Positions 1 to 5,908 of a stretch of 24,826 bases of DNA are shown here, piece after piece. The stretch covers positions 1 through 24,826 of the forward strand of contig DAOTHJ010000025.1 of NCBI GenBank assembly GCA_035447605.1, in the 5' to 3' direction. The stretch's first letter is position 1. Every line of letters begins with the position of its first letter. The DNA comes from UMGS1668 sp035447605 (GTDB taxonomy: Bacteria > Bacillota > Clostridia > Oscillospirales > Ruminococcaceae). The translations under genes and the position numbers were made by a program. The notes beneath the pieces were generated by a model that saw nothing but the letters and a program-made list of their open reading frames with translations, did no database searches and was not told the origin of the DNA.

Positions 1-127
1 GATGAATAAAGAAGCCGCCGCGGCATACGCCGAAAAATATGGCATGCTGTCACGGTCGGATCTCGGTGAGACCGGAAACTGGCAATGGGTGAGCGGCCCG
101 TGGCCCTGGGATATTGAGGAGGCTTAA
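1..127 (+). CDS. cotJB: CotJB spore coat protein, C-terminal part (5' end outside window)
   Basis: The reading frame (codons beginning at base 2) enters from the left edge and ends at TAA 125-127, giving the last 41 or so residues. The end reads WQWVSGPWPWDIEEA, which matches the conserved Trp/Pro-rich C-terminus of CotJB (GPWPWE type). CotJB is a small coat-associated protein encoded between cotJA and cotJC in the mother-cell-expressed cotJ operon. The gene ends 5 bases before the cotJC start, as expected for that operon. The true start is not visible; an internal ATG at base 2 should not be taken as the start, because CotJB proteins are about twice this length. Confidence 0.85.
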   Translation, partial: MNKEAAAAYAEKYGMLSRSDLGETGNWQWVSGPWPWDIEEA

Positions 128-132
128 AGCAT

Positions 133-246
133 ATGTGGATGTATCAGAAGAGACTACAGTACCCCATTAAGATTCAGAACCCGGATCCCGGCATTGCCAA
201 AATTGTGATCACTCAGCTTGGAGGGCCGGGCTGCAATAAGCTATAA
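133..246 (+). CDS. cotJC: cotJC segment 1 of 3: N-terminus of CotJC, interrupted by element 1
   Basis: The ATG at 133 follows a GAGGAGG ribosome site. The first 31 codons encode MWMYQKRLQYPIKIQNPDPG and on to ITQLGGP, the classical start of CotJC, a manganese-catalase-family coat protein. True cotJC sequence ends inside GGAGGGCCGG (220-229). After that the frame runs 6 codons into foreign DNA and stops at 244-246, so the gene as it stands encodes only 37 residues. The host-side boundary is best placed at 223/224. The continuation (GGPDGES onward) is at 5618, and the remainder at 13043. CotJC proteins are about 190-205 residues. Joining the three segments gives 203 residues in frame. Confidence 0.93.
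   Translation: MWMYQKRLQYPIKIQNPDPGIAKIVITQLGGPGCNKL
205..245 (+). other. attL1: left junction of element 1 in cotJC
   Basis: Host cotJC sequence runs into the 10-bp core GGAGGGCCGG (220-229), followed on the element side by CTGCAATAAG (231-240). The same core recurs at 5614-5623, preceded by CTTATTGCAG, the exact reverse complement. Rejoining the element's two ends gives an attP-like site: 10-bp perfect inverted arms around a 14-bp centre whose middle dinucleotide is GG (223-224). This dyad arrangement is typical of serine integrase sites. The site assignment is inferred from sequence; no excision product is visible here. Confidence 0.88.
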
Positions 247-293
247 TACCCCTATTTTTCGGCATGCTTAAGCCAAAAAATAGGGGTATTTTC
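245..293 (+). terminator. Strong hairpin terminator just inside the left end of element 1
   Basis: A perfect 15-bp stem pairs 245-259 (AATACCCCTATTTTT) with 276-290, and its last bases plus 291-292 give TTTT. It starts in the stop codon of the truncated cotJC frame. On the plus strand it would stop cotJ operon transcription from running into element 1. About 190 bp (290-486) to its right hold no convincing gene; a long minus-strand frame there has no recognisable protein character. Confidence 0.65.
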
Positions 294-486
294 CGTGCTC
301 ATTCGCCGGAAATATGCGGCTTTTTGAGGGGTAAAAACGGGCTCCAATTTCGCTTGCATAATGGACAAGCAAAACTTGCAAATTTCGGGTCGTCCAAGCC
401 AATATGTTTTGCCGTGTTTTAGGTGAGATGCCCATGCTTCACCGTAATAAAACGAATATATTAAAGATAATAGGCAGTTGAAATAA

Positions 487-1059
487 TTATCCGATTTGTC
501 TAAGAAGATCTCTAACAATACTTTCAATCCTCTCAATTTCATCAGACGGAAGCGATCCGGTGTGCATGATAATGTTTCTGGACATTTCCAAGTCATCCAT
601 TCTTGATGTTAGCCATGCTTGATTTGGAATGATATCCGAAAAATCACCCCAATTAGCAATGATTATCTGTCCGAGATTTCCTAACATTGTATAACCGATG
701 TCGCTTCCAGAACGGCTTGAGTGTTATTTGTTTTTTTCTTCTTGCCTTTTTAATGATACTACAGATTCATTAATTTTACTGGGCACCTTTTCCCACCATT
801 CAAGACCGTGGCGTTCAGACATGCGCTCAACAATAAAATTGCGAATTGTATTCTCGATACAGAAAAGGGCTGTATAAACAGAAGACATAGTTACCGCTTC
901 GTGCCAAACTCGTGGGTTGAAATCATGTTCTATGACCCTACTAACTGGAGAAAAATCATCTGCTTTGGTTATAGATATGCCCTCTTTATCTAAGGATTGA
1001 AAGGTATCTTAGACAAGAAGAGCATTAAAAACAAATTCTTTTATATTTCGCTCACTCAT
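487..1059 (-). pseudogene. HEPN-domain protein (Swt1-type), broken by two in-frame TAA codons
   Basis: Reading leftward from ATG 1059, 9 bases after the upstream DUF5343-like gene, one frame gives a coherent 190-codon protein interrupted at TAA 1009-1011 (codon 17) and TAA 724-726 (codon 112), before its natural stop at 487-489. The frame never shifts. The C-terminal part has SRNIIMHTG followed by a helix ending RDLLRQIG. RNIIMH fits the R-N-x3-H ribonuclease motif of HEPN domains, and the overall look is that of Swt1-family HEPN proteins; the family name is from memory. Where relatives tend to have Trp-His the second stop precedes His, suggesting a TGG codon was lost. The gene is probably inactive unless the stops are bypassed. 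It would have been the second gene of a two-gene, probably defence or toxin-antitoxin type, operon. Confidence 0.72.
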
Positions 1060-1068
1060 GTAAACACC

Positions 1069-1677
1069 TCATATTATGAGATTATCTTTTAAGCTCTTAA
1101 AAATGGCATTATATACAGAAATGTCAGTCGTAGCTGGTAAGTGTATCTGAATATTGTAATGGAATTGCAAAGAATGCTTTTGTTCAGAATTTTCGTTATT
1201 TTTCTCAGGTAACGGCTGGCTGATTATAGGCGTCTCTTGCGATACCGAAGTTTGTGGTTGCTGCGAAAAATCAGCTATTGTACACAATGCTTTAAATGTG
1301 CTATATACTCGTTTGACTGCTTCTTCATCACCACCAGTGACCCTCGATATTGCACCTTTGATGTTTGCTTCGATATCTTTGTAAATTTCAACATTTATTG
1401 TGAACAATTCGGCATATAGTTCTTTTATTCTCAAAGCAAGTATTCGTTGATATGTAGTCGGATCTCTGAGTTGATCATAATATACTGTTGGAACACTGTC
1501 GTCTGTTAAAAAACCGAGCTTTTTAAACAATGGTATGACTCCTCTATCGTTTGTGCTTGTATACCCCAAATTTCTCAAAAACTCCAAAGTAAACTTCACG
1601 GGTTTCGCAGCAGATTGTAGGCTTGAAATAATTAATGAAATCTTATTGTTTGATATCATATAAGGATAGTCCGTCAT
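1069..1677 (-). CDS. DUF5343-like protein
   Basis: This is a 202-residue protein with ATG at 1677 and a GGAGG ribosome site 6 bases upstream. The N-terminal 90 residues have the DUF5343 look: a helix with AAKPVKFTLEFLRNLGY, then DRGVIPLFKKLGFL, then P-x-V-Y-Y, and a helix with IKELYAELF, suggesting a winged-helix-type DNA-binding fold. Residues 140-165 are a polar Q/E/N-rich linker. The C-terminus (FHYNIQIHLP, then DISVYNAIFKSLKDNLI) looks like a small alpha/beta interaction module. It is the first gene of the pair with the broken HEPN gene downstream. Such pairs are found in accessory islands, but the biochemical role is unknown. Base composition is AT-rich relative to the recombinase, consistent with separate acquisition as cargo. 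Confidence 0.75.
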   Translation of the reverse strand: MTDYPYMISNNKISLIISSLQSAAKPVKFTLEFLRNLGYTSTNDRGVIPLFKKLGFLTDDSVPTVYYDQLRDPTTYQRILALRIKELYAELFTINVEIYKDIEANIKGAISRVTGGDEEAVKRVYSTFKALCTIADFSQQPQTSVSQETPIISQPLPEKNNENSEQKHSLQFHYNIQIHLPATTDISVYNAIFKSLKDNLII

Positions 1678-1748
1678 AATTAACCTCCATTTTTATTTTC
1701 CCATTATTCTTTTTCCGATCTCTGTCAAAAAATCTATACAATTGTAAA

Positions 1749-1777
1749 ATTATAGTATTTATGGCTCGGAAAATTAA
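1749..1777 (-). promoter_or_regulatory. Candidate sigma-A promoter for the DUF5343/HEPN pair
   Basis: Read on the minus strand there is a TTAATT -35 (1772-1777), a 17-bp spacer and a perfect TATAAT -10 (1749-1754). It lies about 70 bp upstream of the DUF5343-like start. The -35 is weak. Confidence 0.4.
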
Positions 1778-1781
1778 CATA

Positions 1782-1824
1782 AAAATAAGGGTACCCGCCT
1801 TTTTAGCCGAGGTACCCTTATTTT
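1782..1824. terminator. Symmetrical hairpin between divergent genes
   Basis: The 14-bp perfect stem AAAATAAGGGTACC (1782-1795) pairs with 1811-1824, with a 15-nt loop. It is flanked by A/T tracts, so it could act as a terminator in both directions. It lies upstream of both the leftward DUF5343-like gene and the rightward zinc-ribbon gene, so it ends neither. It may be a leftover of a cargo boundary. The rest of 1678-2084 holds only promoter-like sequence. Confidence 0.5.
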
Positions 1825-2002
1825 AAGAACTATATCTCTATTTTTTTGCTGTCCTTCCCCTGTCTGCCGGATTTCTCCTCAAAGATGTATGTATATTTCC
1901 GATTTGCAGATCCACAATAACGGGGTATAAAAGAAATCTTCGCTCGAAAATCATCATGATTTATTTCTTAAAAATATAATGGCTCTAATACCTTTACACA
2001 TA

Positions 2003-2031
2003 TTGACAATTTGATCTCCACAAGATATAAT
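2003..2031 (+). promoter_or_regulatory. Consensus sigma-A promoter for the zinc-ribbon gene
   Basis: It has a perfect TTGACA (2003-2008), a 17-bp spacer and a perfect TATAAT (2026-2031), 53 bases before the start codon of the zinc-ribbon protein. It implies strong vegetative expression of this cargo gene. Confidence 0.8.
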
Positions 2032-2084
2032 ATTTTTATGCGATGTGAAATCCGCGTCGTAGAATTTTTTAATCGAGGTATTCC

Positions 2085-2366
2085 ATGTACAAAGACAAAA
2101 CCCTGGTCTGCAAGGATTGCGGACAAGAATTCACTTTTACTGCCAGCGAGCAGGAGTTTTTTGCTGAGAAAGGTTTTACGAATGAGCCCCAGCGCTGCAA
2201 AGCCTGCCGCGACGCTCGTAAGAACAACTCCCGCGAAAACGGCGGCTCTCGCCAGATGTACGATGCGATTTGTGCCGAGTGCGGAAGGCCCTGCAAGGTT
2301 CCTTTCCAGCCCCGTAACGATCGCCCCGTTTATTGCAGCGAGTGCTTCCAGAAATTAAATAAGTGA
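2085..2366 (+). CDS. Small double zinc-ribbon protein
   Basis: This is a 93-residue protein. The first half starts MYKDKTLVCKDCGQEFTF and closes with CKAC. The second has YDAICAECGRPCKVPFQPRND then VYCSECF. That makes four CxxC knuckles, i.e. two zinc sites, matching the widespread bacterial zinc-ribbon proteins of the zf-trcl type. Its function is unknown; nucleic-acid or protein binding is usual for such folds. It is a single-gene unit with its own consensus promoter upstream and a strong terminator immediately downstream, carried inside element 1. No catalytic motif is present. Confidence 0.85.
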   Translation: MYKDKTLVCKDCGQEFTFTASEQEFFAEKGFTNEPQRCKACRDARKNNSRENGGSRQMYDAICAECGRPCKVPFQPRNDRPVYCSECFQKLNK

Positions 2367-2372
2367 TTTCTG

Positions 2373-2406
2373 AAGAAGCGCCTCGAATGAGGCGCTTCTT
2401 TTTTGC
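2373..2406 (+). terminator. Rho-independent terminator of the zinc-ribbon gene
   Basis: The 12-bp stem pairs 2373-2384 (core GAAGCGCCTC) with 2389-2400, with a GAAT loop. A T-run follows, beginning 7 bases after the zinc-ribbon stop codon. Confidence 0.9.
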
Positions 2407-2466
2407 GCCTTTTTTCAGAAATCGTCATTGAAGCGCTCGTCAGCCTCGATATATTTTGCATATTCT

Positions 2467-2655
2467 CTAAATAAGATCCCCGCGCATTTCGGGTCTCTGC
2501 CGGATTGCGTCCTCCAGAGCTTTCTTACCTCTTTCGGTCATGATCTTTCGGTATCTTGCTCTCTCCTCTTCGGAAAGGCTGTTAAATGGAATCGGCTCCG
2601 CGCCATCGATGGAAATATAGGACTCCGCCCGCAGTGGTGGATATCTCATGCTCAT
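2467..2655 (-). CDS. Small protein beside recombinase 1 (62 aa), possible excision accessory
   Basis: ATG 2655 follows GAGGGGG on the minus strand. The protein begins MSMRYPPLRAESYISIDGAE and has a basic helix RARYRKIMTERGKKALEDAI. No known domain is recognised with certainty. The 17-nt start region GAGGGGGAATGAGCATG is identical in front of the 65-residue ORF of element 2, and both ORFs lie leftward, upstream of the recombinase of their element. Size and position resemble recombination directionality factors of serine integrases (for example SPbeta SprB, about 58 aa), which is inference only. The frame just after the stop shifts to a clearly protein-like acidic tail, EYAKYIEADERFNDDF, ending at 2415, so a one-base frameshift may have shortened this copy. 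Confidence 0.65.
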   Translation of the reverse strand: MSMRYPPLRAESYISIDGAEPIPFNSLSEEERARYRKIMTERGKKALEDAIRQRPEMRGDLI

Positions 2656-2792
2656 TCCCCCTCTTTGCAGAGTATTCGGATGCCGCTTGTCCCCGTTCTA
2701 CCTGCCCCAAAGCCTTGCGGATGCCGCCATGTCTTTATCACGGGAATTTATTGGTTTATCGGTTAAAGGTATTTTCCCGGTAAACTAAAAAT

Positions 2793-2880
2793 GCCCGCCT
2801 CCGGATTGCAGCCGGAAGCGGGCGCACAGTGAGCCTCAGCGGTCAAACCAAGGGGCGACTGTATCTACGATTATATTATT
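2793..2880. promoter_or_regulatory. Recombinase 1 control leader (hairpin plus conserved 43-bp block)
   Basis: The hairpin at 2793-2823 (GCCCGCCTCCGG against CCGGAAGCGGGC) has an A-run on its left, so it would terminate transcripts on the minus strand. The block 2838-2880 that follows is 32/43 identical, without gaps, to 9218-9260 ahead of recombinase 2. Within it GTCAAAC and, 14-15 bases on, TCTACGAT lie where a sigma-E-type promoter (GTCATATT...CATACAAT) would be. The match is only partial. It ends 17 bases before the recombinase ribosome site. Confidence 0.5.
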
Positions 2881-2910
2881 TCTGAATATTCTGTCAAGGA
2901 GGTGATTCTT

Positions 2911-4359
2911 TTGAACGTTGCGGCGGCCTATATCCGCGTCTCCACGGACGACCAGCTGGAGTATTCCCCGGACAGTCAGCTCAAGCTCATCAACGATTAT
3001 GCGCGCGCCCACGACCTGCTTCTGCCGACCGGGTACATCTACCGGGAGAACGACGGCGTCAGCGGTCGGAAAGCGGAAAAGCGCCCACAGTTTCAAAAGA
3101 TGATCGCCGCAGCAAAGTCTGCCGCCCATCCTTTTGATACGATTCTCGTATGGAAGTTCTCCCGTTTCGCGCGAAATCAGGAAGAAAGCATCGTCTACAA
3201 GAGCTTGCTCAAGAAGCAATGCGGCATCGACGTGATCAGCGTCTCTGAGCCGATCATCGACGGGCCCTTCGGCAGCCTGATCGAGCGCATCATTGAGTGG
3301 ATGGACGAATACTACTCGATCCGCCTCTCCGGAGAGGTGCGGCGCGGGATGACGGAGAAATTCTCCCGTGGGGAGGTCGTCACCAGCGCGCCGTTCGGAT
3401 ACGCGGTCTCGGACGGCATCTTCGTCCCGGATCCGGAGCGCGCGCCGATCGTCAAAGGCATCTTCGAGGAGTTTCTCGCCGGCACCGGCTATGTGGAGAT
3501 TGCTCAGCGGCTCAACGCCATGGGCATCCGCAGCCGCCGGGGAAAGCCGTTCGAGAACCGGACGGTGCGCTACATCCTGCGCAACGAGGTGTACGCCGGT
3601 ATGGTCCGCTTCTCCGGCTCCGGCAAGCACGATTACAACTATAATGGCACGCCGGAGAACGCACTTGTAAAGGGCAAGCACGAGGCGCTCATTTCCCCGG
3701 AAATGTACGAGGCCGCGCAGCAGCGGATCTCCGGGCTCGTCTCGGCATATCCGCCCAAGGCAAAGACCGCGCAGCCAGGCAGCAAGAACATGTTCCGCGG
3801 GATCGCCCGCTGCTCCTCCTGCGGCGGCGTGCTGATCCAGACGTACAGCTCCGGCACCCATCCTGGCCTTCAGTGCCGAAACTACGTCGGCGGCGTATGT
3901 AAGGAGAGCCACAGCATCACGCTGGAACGGTTCACGGAAGCCTTCCTTCAGAAGCTGGAGGAGGATTTCTCAAACGAACATATCGACATCCTGATCGATT
4001 CCCCCGAGACGAAAAAGGACACGGAGAAGATCGAGGCCGCGATCCGCCGGGAGAACGCAAGGCTTGAGCGTGTGGCGGAAGCCTTTCAAGCCGGCGCGGA
4101 TACCCTCGAGGAATATAAAAAATACAAGGCAGAAATCCGGGAACGCATCGATCAGCTCCGCGCCGAGCTGGAACAGATCACGGCCGCCGACGAGAAGCAC
4201 ACCCCCGCGGAATTTATTCAAAAATGGAGGGACGCTCCTGCCCTTCTGCGGAGTCCCGAGCTCTCCGCAGAAGAGAAAAACGGCTTTATCAGGCAGTTCA
4301 TTCGCAAGATTACTTTTGACCGTAAAGCGAATATGCTTAACATATTTTACCACGCTTGA
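2911..4359 (+). CDS. Large serine recombinase 1 (element 1 integrase/excisionase)
   Basis: TTG 2911 lies 8 bases after AAGGAGG; a GTG at 2902 overlaps the ribosome site and is unlikely as start. The 482-residue protein has an N-terminal resolvase domain with YIRVS (catalytic Ser11, Arg9), then the helix motif WKFSRFARN. A recombinase domain follows (PFGYAVSDG; RSRRGKPFENRTVRYILRNE). Then comes a zinc ribbon (CSSCGG and CRNYVGGVC), a long coiled coil around residues 370-430 (KKDTEKIEAAIRRENARLE) and a C-terminal tail. This is the complete architecture of a directional large serine recombinase. It is expected to cut at a central dinucleotide and recombine attL1 with attR1. It lies inside element 1, upstream of the serine hydrolase. 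Its last 19 codons are partly duplicated just before attR1. Confidence 0.95.
   Translation: MNVAAAYIRVSTDDQLEYSPDSQLKLINDYARAHDLLLPTGYIYRENDGVSGRKAEKRPQFQKMIAAAKSAAHPFDTILVWKFSRFARNQEESIVYKSLLKKQCGIDVISVSEPIIDGPFGSLIERIIEWMDEYYSIRLSGEVRRGMTEKFSRGEVVTSAPFGYAVSDGIFVPDPERAPIVKGIFEEFLAGTGYVEIAQRLNAMGIRSRRGKPFENRTVRYILRNEVYAGMVRFSGSGKHDYNYNGTPENALVKGKHEALISPEMYEAAQQRISGLVSAYPPKAKTAQPGSKNMFRGIARCSSCGGVLIQTYSSGTHPGLQCRNYVGGVCKESHSITLERFTEAFLQKLEEDFSNEHIDILIDSPETKKDTEKIEAAIRRENARLERVAEAFQAGADTLEEYKKYKAEIRERIDQLRAELEQITAADEKHTPAEFIQKWRDAPALLRSPELSAEEKNGFIRQFIRKITFDRKANMLNIFYHA
4322..4348 (+). repeat. Copy A of a recombinase 3'-end repeat
   Basis: 25 of 27 bases match 5554-5580, including an exact run of 16, ATGCTTAACATATTTT. 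It encodes the end of recombinase 1 (KANMLNIFYH). Confidence 0.85.
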
Positions 4360-4362
4360 ACA

Positions 4363-5346
4363 TCATCTATCCTCAAAGATCGGTTCAATCCGTTCTTTGA
4401 TGAGCGCGATCCTGTCTTTTGCATTCGGCTTAAAGAGGGAAGCGATCGAAACCACCATGTTCTTCTCGGTATCGACATAGATGACGTTGCCGCCGTCGCC
4501 CATAGCCGCGTAGGTATTTTCGCTGAGAACCCACCAGAGATAGCCATAGCCCAGATTCCCCCATTGGACGCACCGGCTGTGTTCCCTTGTACTCTCGGTA
4601 ACCCACTCGGACGAAACGATTTGTTTTCCGTCCCATAGCCCGCCGTTCAGGTAGAACTGCCCGATTTTCGCCATATCCGAAGGAGTCAGGGTAAGCCCCC
4701 ATCCCACCGTATTGATCCCCTGTGGATCGGCGACCCAGCCGGGAGTATGCGTATCTTTGGTTGACCAGGCAATTTGCTCTTCCTTGCTGTTAAATACGAT
4801 CTTGTGCATCTCCCGGATCCCCAGCGGAGAGAATAGATTCTCCGCTGCAAAAGCGAGCGCCGACTGACCGGTTACGTTTGAAAGAATGCCCGATAAGACA
4901 TCCGGCCCCACCAGCGGCGCATAGCGGAAATCTCCGATCTTTCCTTTGCCGCCCATCAGATCCAGCGCGGTCTTCACCCAGCTTTCGCTTGTAAAATACT
5001 TTGTATAGGGCGCCGACTTGAACTTATAGGGCACTGTCATGGTCAGCATGTCCTTGATCCTGACGTTCTGTAAGGTTTTTTCTCCTCTTTTTACGGTGTA
5101 ATCCGGAAAGAAGTCCAACACCTTCTGCTCCGTACTCTGAATATATCCTTTATCTATGGCAATGCCGATCAATATGGAAAATACGCTCTTTGTCACGGAA
5201 AACACGTGAACGGCGTCATCGGCGGTATAGCCATGAAAGTAACCTTCATATCGTTTTTCGCCATTTTTCCGTACAACAATCCCCGCGACATTGCCGTAAT
5301 CGCTGCTTATCATTTGTTCAAGATCTCTGATTTTTTCCTGATTCAT
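4363..5346 (-). CDS. Serine hydrolase, beta-lactamase / penicillin-binding-protein-like family
   Basis: ATG 5346 is chosen because GGAGGAGA precedes it; an upstream in-frame ATG at 5391 lacks this. The 327-residue protein has the serine beta-lactamase-like (class C / EstB-type) SxxK motif SVTK at residues 50-53. The region where the second motif (YxN) is expected reads FRYAPLVGP, keeping Tyr but not the Asn. It ends with GDGGNVIYV in place of the KTG-type strand, common for non-lactamase members. There is no signal peptide, so it is probably cytoplasmic; esterase or peptidase activity is more likely than drug resistance. It is convergent with recombinase 1, with 3 bases between stop codons. 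It is flanked by repeated recombinase 3' ends, which suggests it was inserted as a unit. Confidence 0.85.
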   Translation of the reverse strand: MNQEKIRDLEQMISSDYGNVAGIVVRKNGEKRYEGYFHGYTADDAVHVFSVTKSVFSILIGIAIDKGYIQSTEQKVLDFFPDYTVKRGEKTLQNVRIKDMLTMTVPYKFKSAPYTKYFTSESWVKTALDLMGGKGKIGDFRYAPLVGPDVLSGILSNVTGQSALAFAAENLFSPLGIREMHKIVFNSKEEQIAWSTKDTHTPGWVADPQGINTVGWGLTLTPSDMAKIGQFYLNGGLWDGKQIVSSEWVTESTREHSRCVQWGNLGYGYLWWVLSENTYAAMGDGGNVIYVDTEKNMVVSIASLFKPNAKDRIALIKERIEPIFEDR

Positions 5347-5373
5347 ACAATCAGTCTCCTCCGTTTCATGTTG

Positions 5374-5420
5374 AAGGATATCCTTGAACAAAGGATAAGT
5401 TCATTTAAAATGTTTTTCAA
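5374..5420 (-). promoter_or_regulatory. Promoter and palindrome upstream of the serine hydrolase
   Basis: On the minus strand TTGAAA (5415-5420), a 17-bp spacer and TATCCT (5392-5397) form a fair sigma-A promoter. Just downstream of the -10 lies the perfect 12-bp palindrome AAGGATATCCTT (5374-5385), with near-symmetry for 3 more bases each side. Its position over the expected transcription start suggests an operator for an unknown repressor. Confidence 0.45.
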
Positions 5421-5506
5421 GGCCCATTTTAAAAAAAGTTCCTTTGAAGTTGTCTGCGATTATGAAGGGGTGTTTTTCCGCTCTTCCCCACCTCTTCGCA
5501 TAAAAT

Positions 5507-5534
5507 AATAAACGGCTTAATAAAGCCGTTTATT
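5507..5534. terminator. Hairpin at the edge of the hydrolase insert
   Basis: The 12-bp perfect stem AATAAACGGCTT (5507-5518) pairs with 5523-5534 around a 4-nt loop. It overlaps the point where similarity to the recombinase 3' end resumes. A/T-rich flanks make it plausible as a terminator. Confidence 0.5.
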
Positions 5535-5589
5535 CGGGTGGTTTCGTGTATATGTAAAGCTATTATGCTTAACATATTTTTCCTTTAAA
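5530..5589 (+). pseudogene. Remnant of a recombinase C-terminus next to attR1
   Basis: The frame reads FIRVVSCICKAIMLNIFFL and stop. It aligns codon for codon with the end of recombinase 1 (FIRKITFDRKANMLNIFYHA), with 25/27 bases identical at 5554-5580. It is a left-over tail of a related recombinase gene, 12 bases from the attR1 inverted arm. The original integrase gene therefore probably abutted the att site, and the hydrolase block 4360-5529 was inserted later. Confidence 0.75.
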
Positions 5590-5593
5590 AATC

Positions 5594-5635
5594 ATCATCA
5601 CTTATTGCAGTCAGGAGGGCCGGATGGGGAGTCCG
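5594..5635 (+). other. attR1: right junction of element 1 in cotJC
   Basis: The element-side arm CTTATTGCAG (5601-5610) precedes TCA and the core GGAGGGCCGG (5614-5623). From there cotJC resumes in frame as GGPDGESGAAMRYLSQRY. The arm is the perfect reverse complement of 231-240 at attL1. Confidence 0.88.
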
Positions 5636-5748
5636 GTGCGGCCATGCGCTATCTCTCCCAGCGGTATGCCATGCCGAACGACATGGTGAGAGCGGTTCTG
5701 ACCGATATCGGTACGGAGGAATCCGAACCATCCAATTATCCGCCATAA
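5618..5748 (+). CDS. cotJC: cotJC segment 2 of 3: middle of CotJC, between the two elements
   Basis: From the element 1 core the frame reads GPDGESGAAMRYLSQRYAMP and on to LTDIGTEE, which is the middle of CotJC. It includes the Glu of GPDGE (residue 35), equivalent to the first metal-ligand Glu of manganese catalases. True cotJC sequence ends at 5718-5720. After that the frame enters element 2 and stops at TAA 5746-5748. Only 101 bases of host gene remain between the two insertions. No start codon or ribosome site precedes it, so it cannot be expressed alone in a meaningful way. Confidence 0.92.
5700..5740 (+). other. attL2: left junction of element 2 in cotJC
   Basis: Host sequence ends GGT ACG GAG GA (5710-5720). 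Right of it the element begins. Crossover at the dinucleotide GA 5719-5720, shared with GA 13043-13044, restores GTEELGH exactly. The joined element ends then show an imperfect dyad: 11 of 19 positions pair between ATCATTTAACGGTACATAC on the left arm and the complement of ATCCGAACCATCCAATTAT on the right. A longer shared word, CGGTAC, also occurs at both ends but would give GTYELGH. Confidence 0.75.
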
Positions 5749-5831
5749 AATATTTTCGAATTTGCACGATCAACGGGCAGGCTTCAGAGACCTATTCCGG
5801 CACCGATGCTTTTGCAAATTTAAATCCCCTA

Positions 5832-5886
5832 TTGACAAGTGACCGACCGCTTCCTATAATGCAGAGTGAACGGTCGGTCACTTGTC
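5832..5886 (+). promoter_or_regulatory. Promoter embedded in a perfect 16-bp inverted repeat (TetR-type operator)
   Basis: TTGACA (5832-5837), a 17-bp spacer and TATAAT (5855-5860) form a consensus promoter. The arms GACAAGTGACCGACCG (5834-5849) and the exact reverse complement (5871-5886) bracket the -10 and the start region. The GACCGACCG/CGGTCGGTC words are typical of TetR-family operators. The regulator starts 22 bases downstream, which points to tight autorepression. Confidence 0.88.
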
Positions 5887-5908
5887 GGATGGATTTGGGG
5901 GCTCTGGT

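Larger units (their letters stand above)
224..5617 (+). mobile_element. Element 1: 5,394-bp intervening element inserted in cotJC codon 31
   Basis: It is bounded by identical 10-bp cores (220-229 and 5614-5623) with inverted 10-bp arms just inside. Removing the 5,394 bp between equivalent core positions fuses the N-terminus of CotJC to its next segment without a frame change and recreates ITQLGGPDGES. The element encodes an intact large serine recombinase (2911-4359), a small leftward ORF, a zinc-ribbon protein, a DUF5343/HEPN gene pair with a broken HEPN member, and a serine hydrolase. No phage structural or conjugation genes are present. This fits a skin-like sporulation intervening element or a degenerate integrative element that behaves as one. 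Confidence 0.9.

Noticed and set aside
252..596. 114-residue minus-strand frame left of the HEPN remnant
   Set aside because: It overlaps the end of the HEPN frame on the same strand in a different frame, starts inside it, and shows no domain character. The terminator hairpin lies in its 3' end.
4363..5346. Serine hydrolase as a beta-lactamase resistance gene
   Set aside because: It has SxxK but lacks a clear YxN and a signal peptide, so a resistance claim is not supported.
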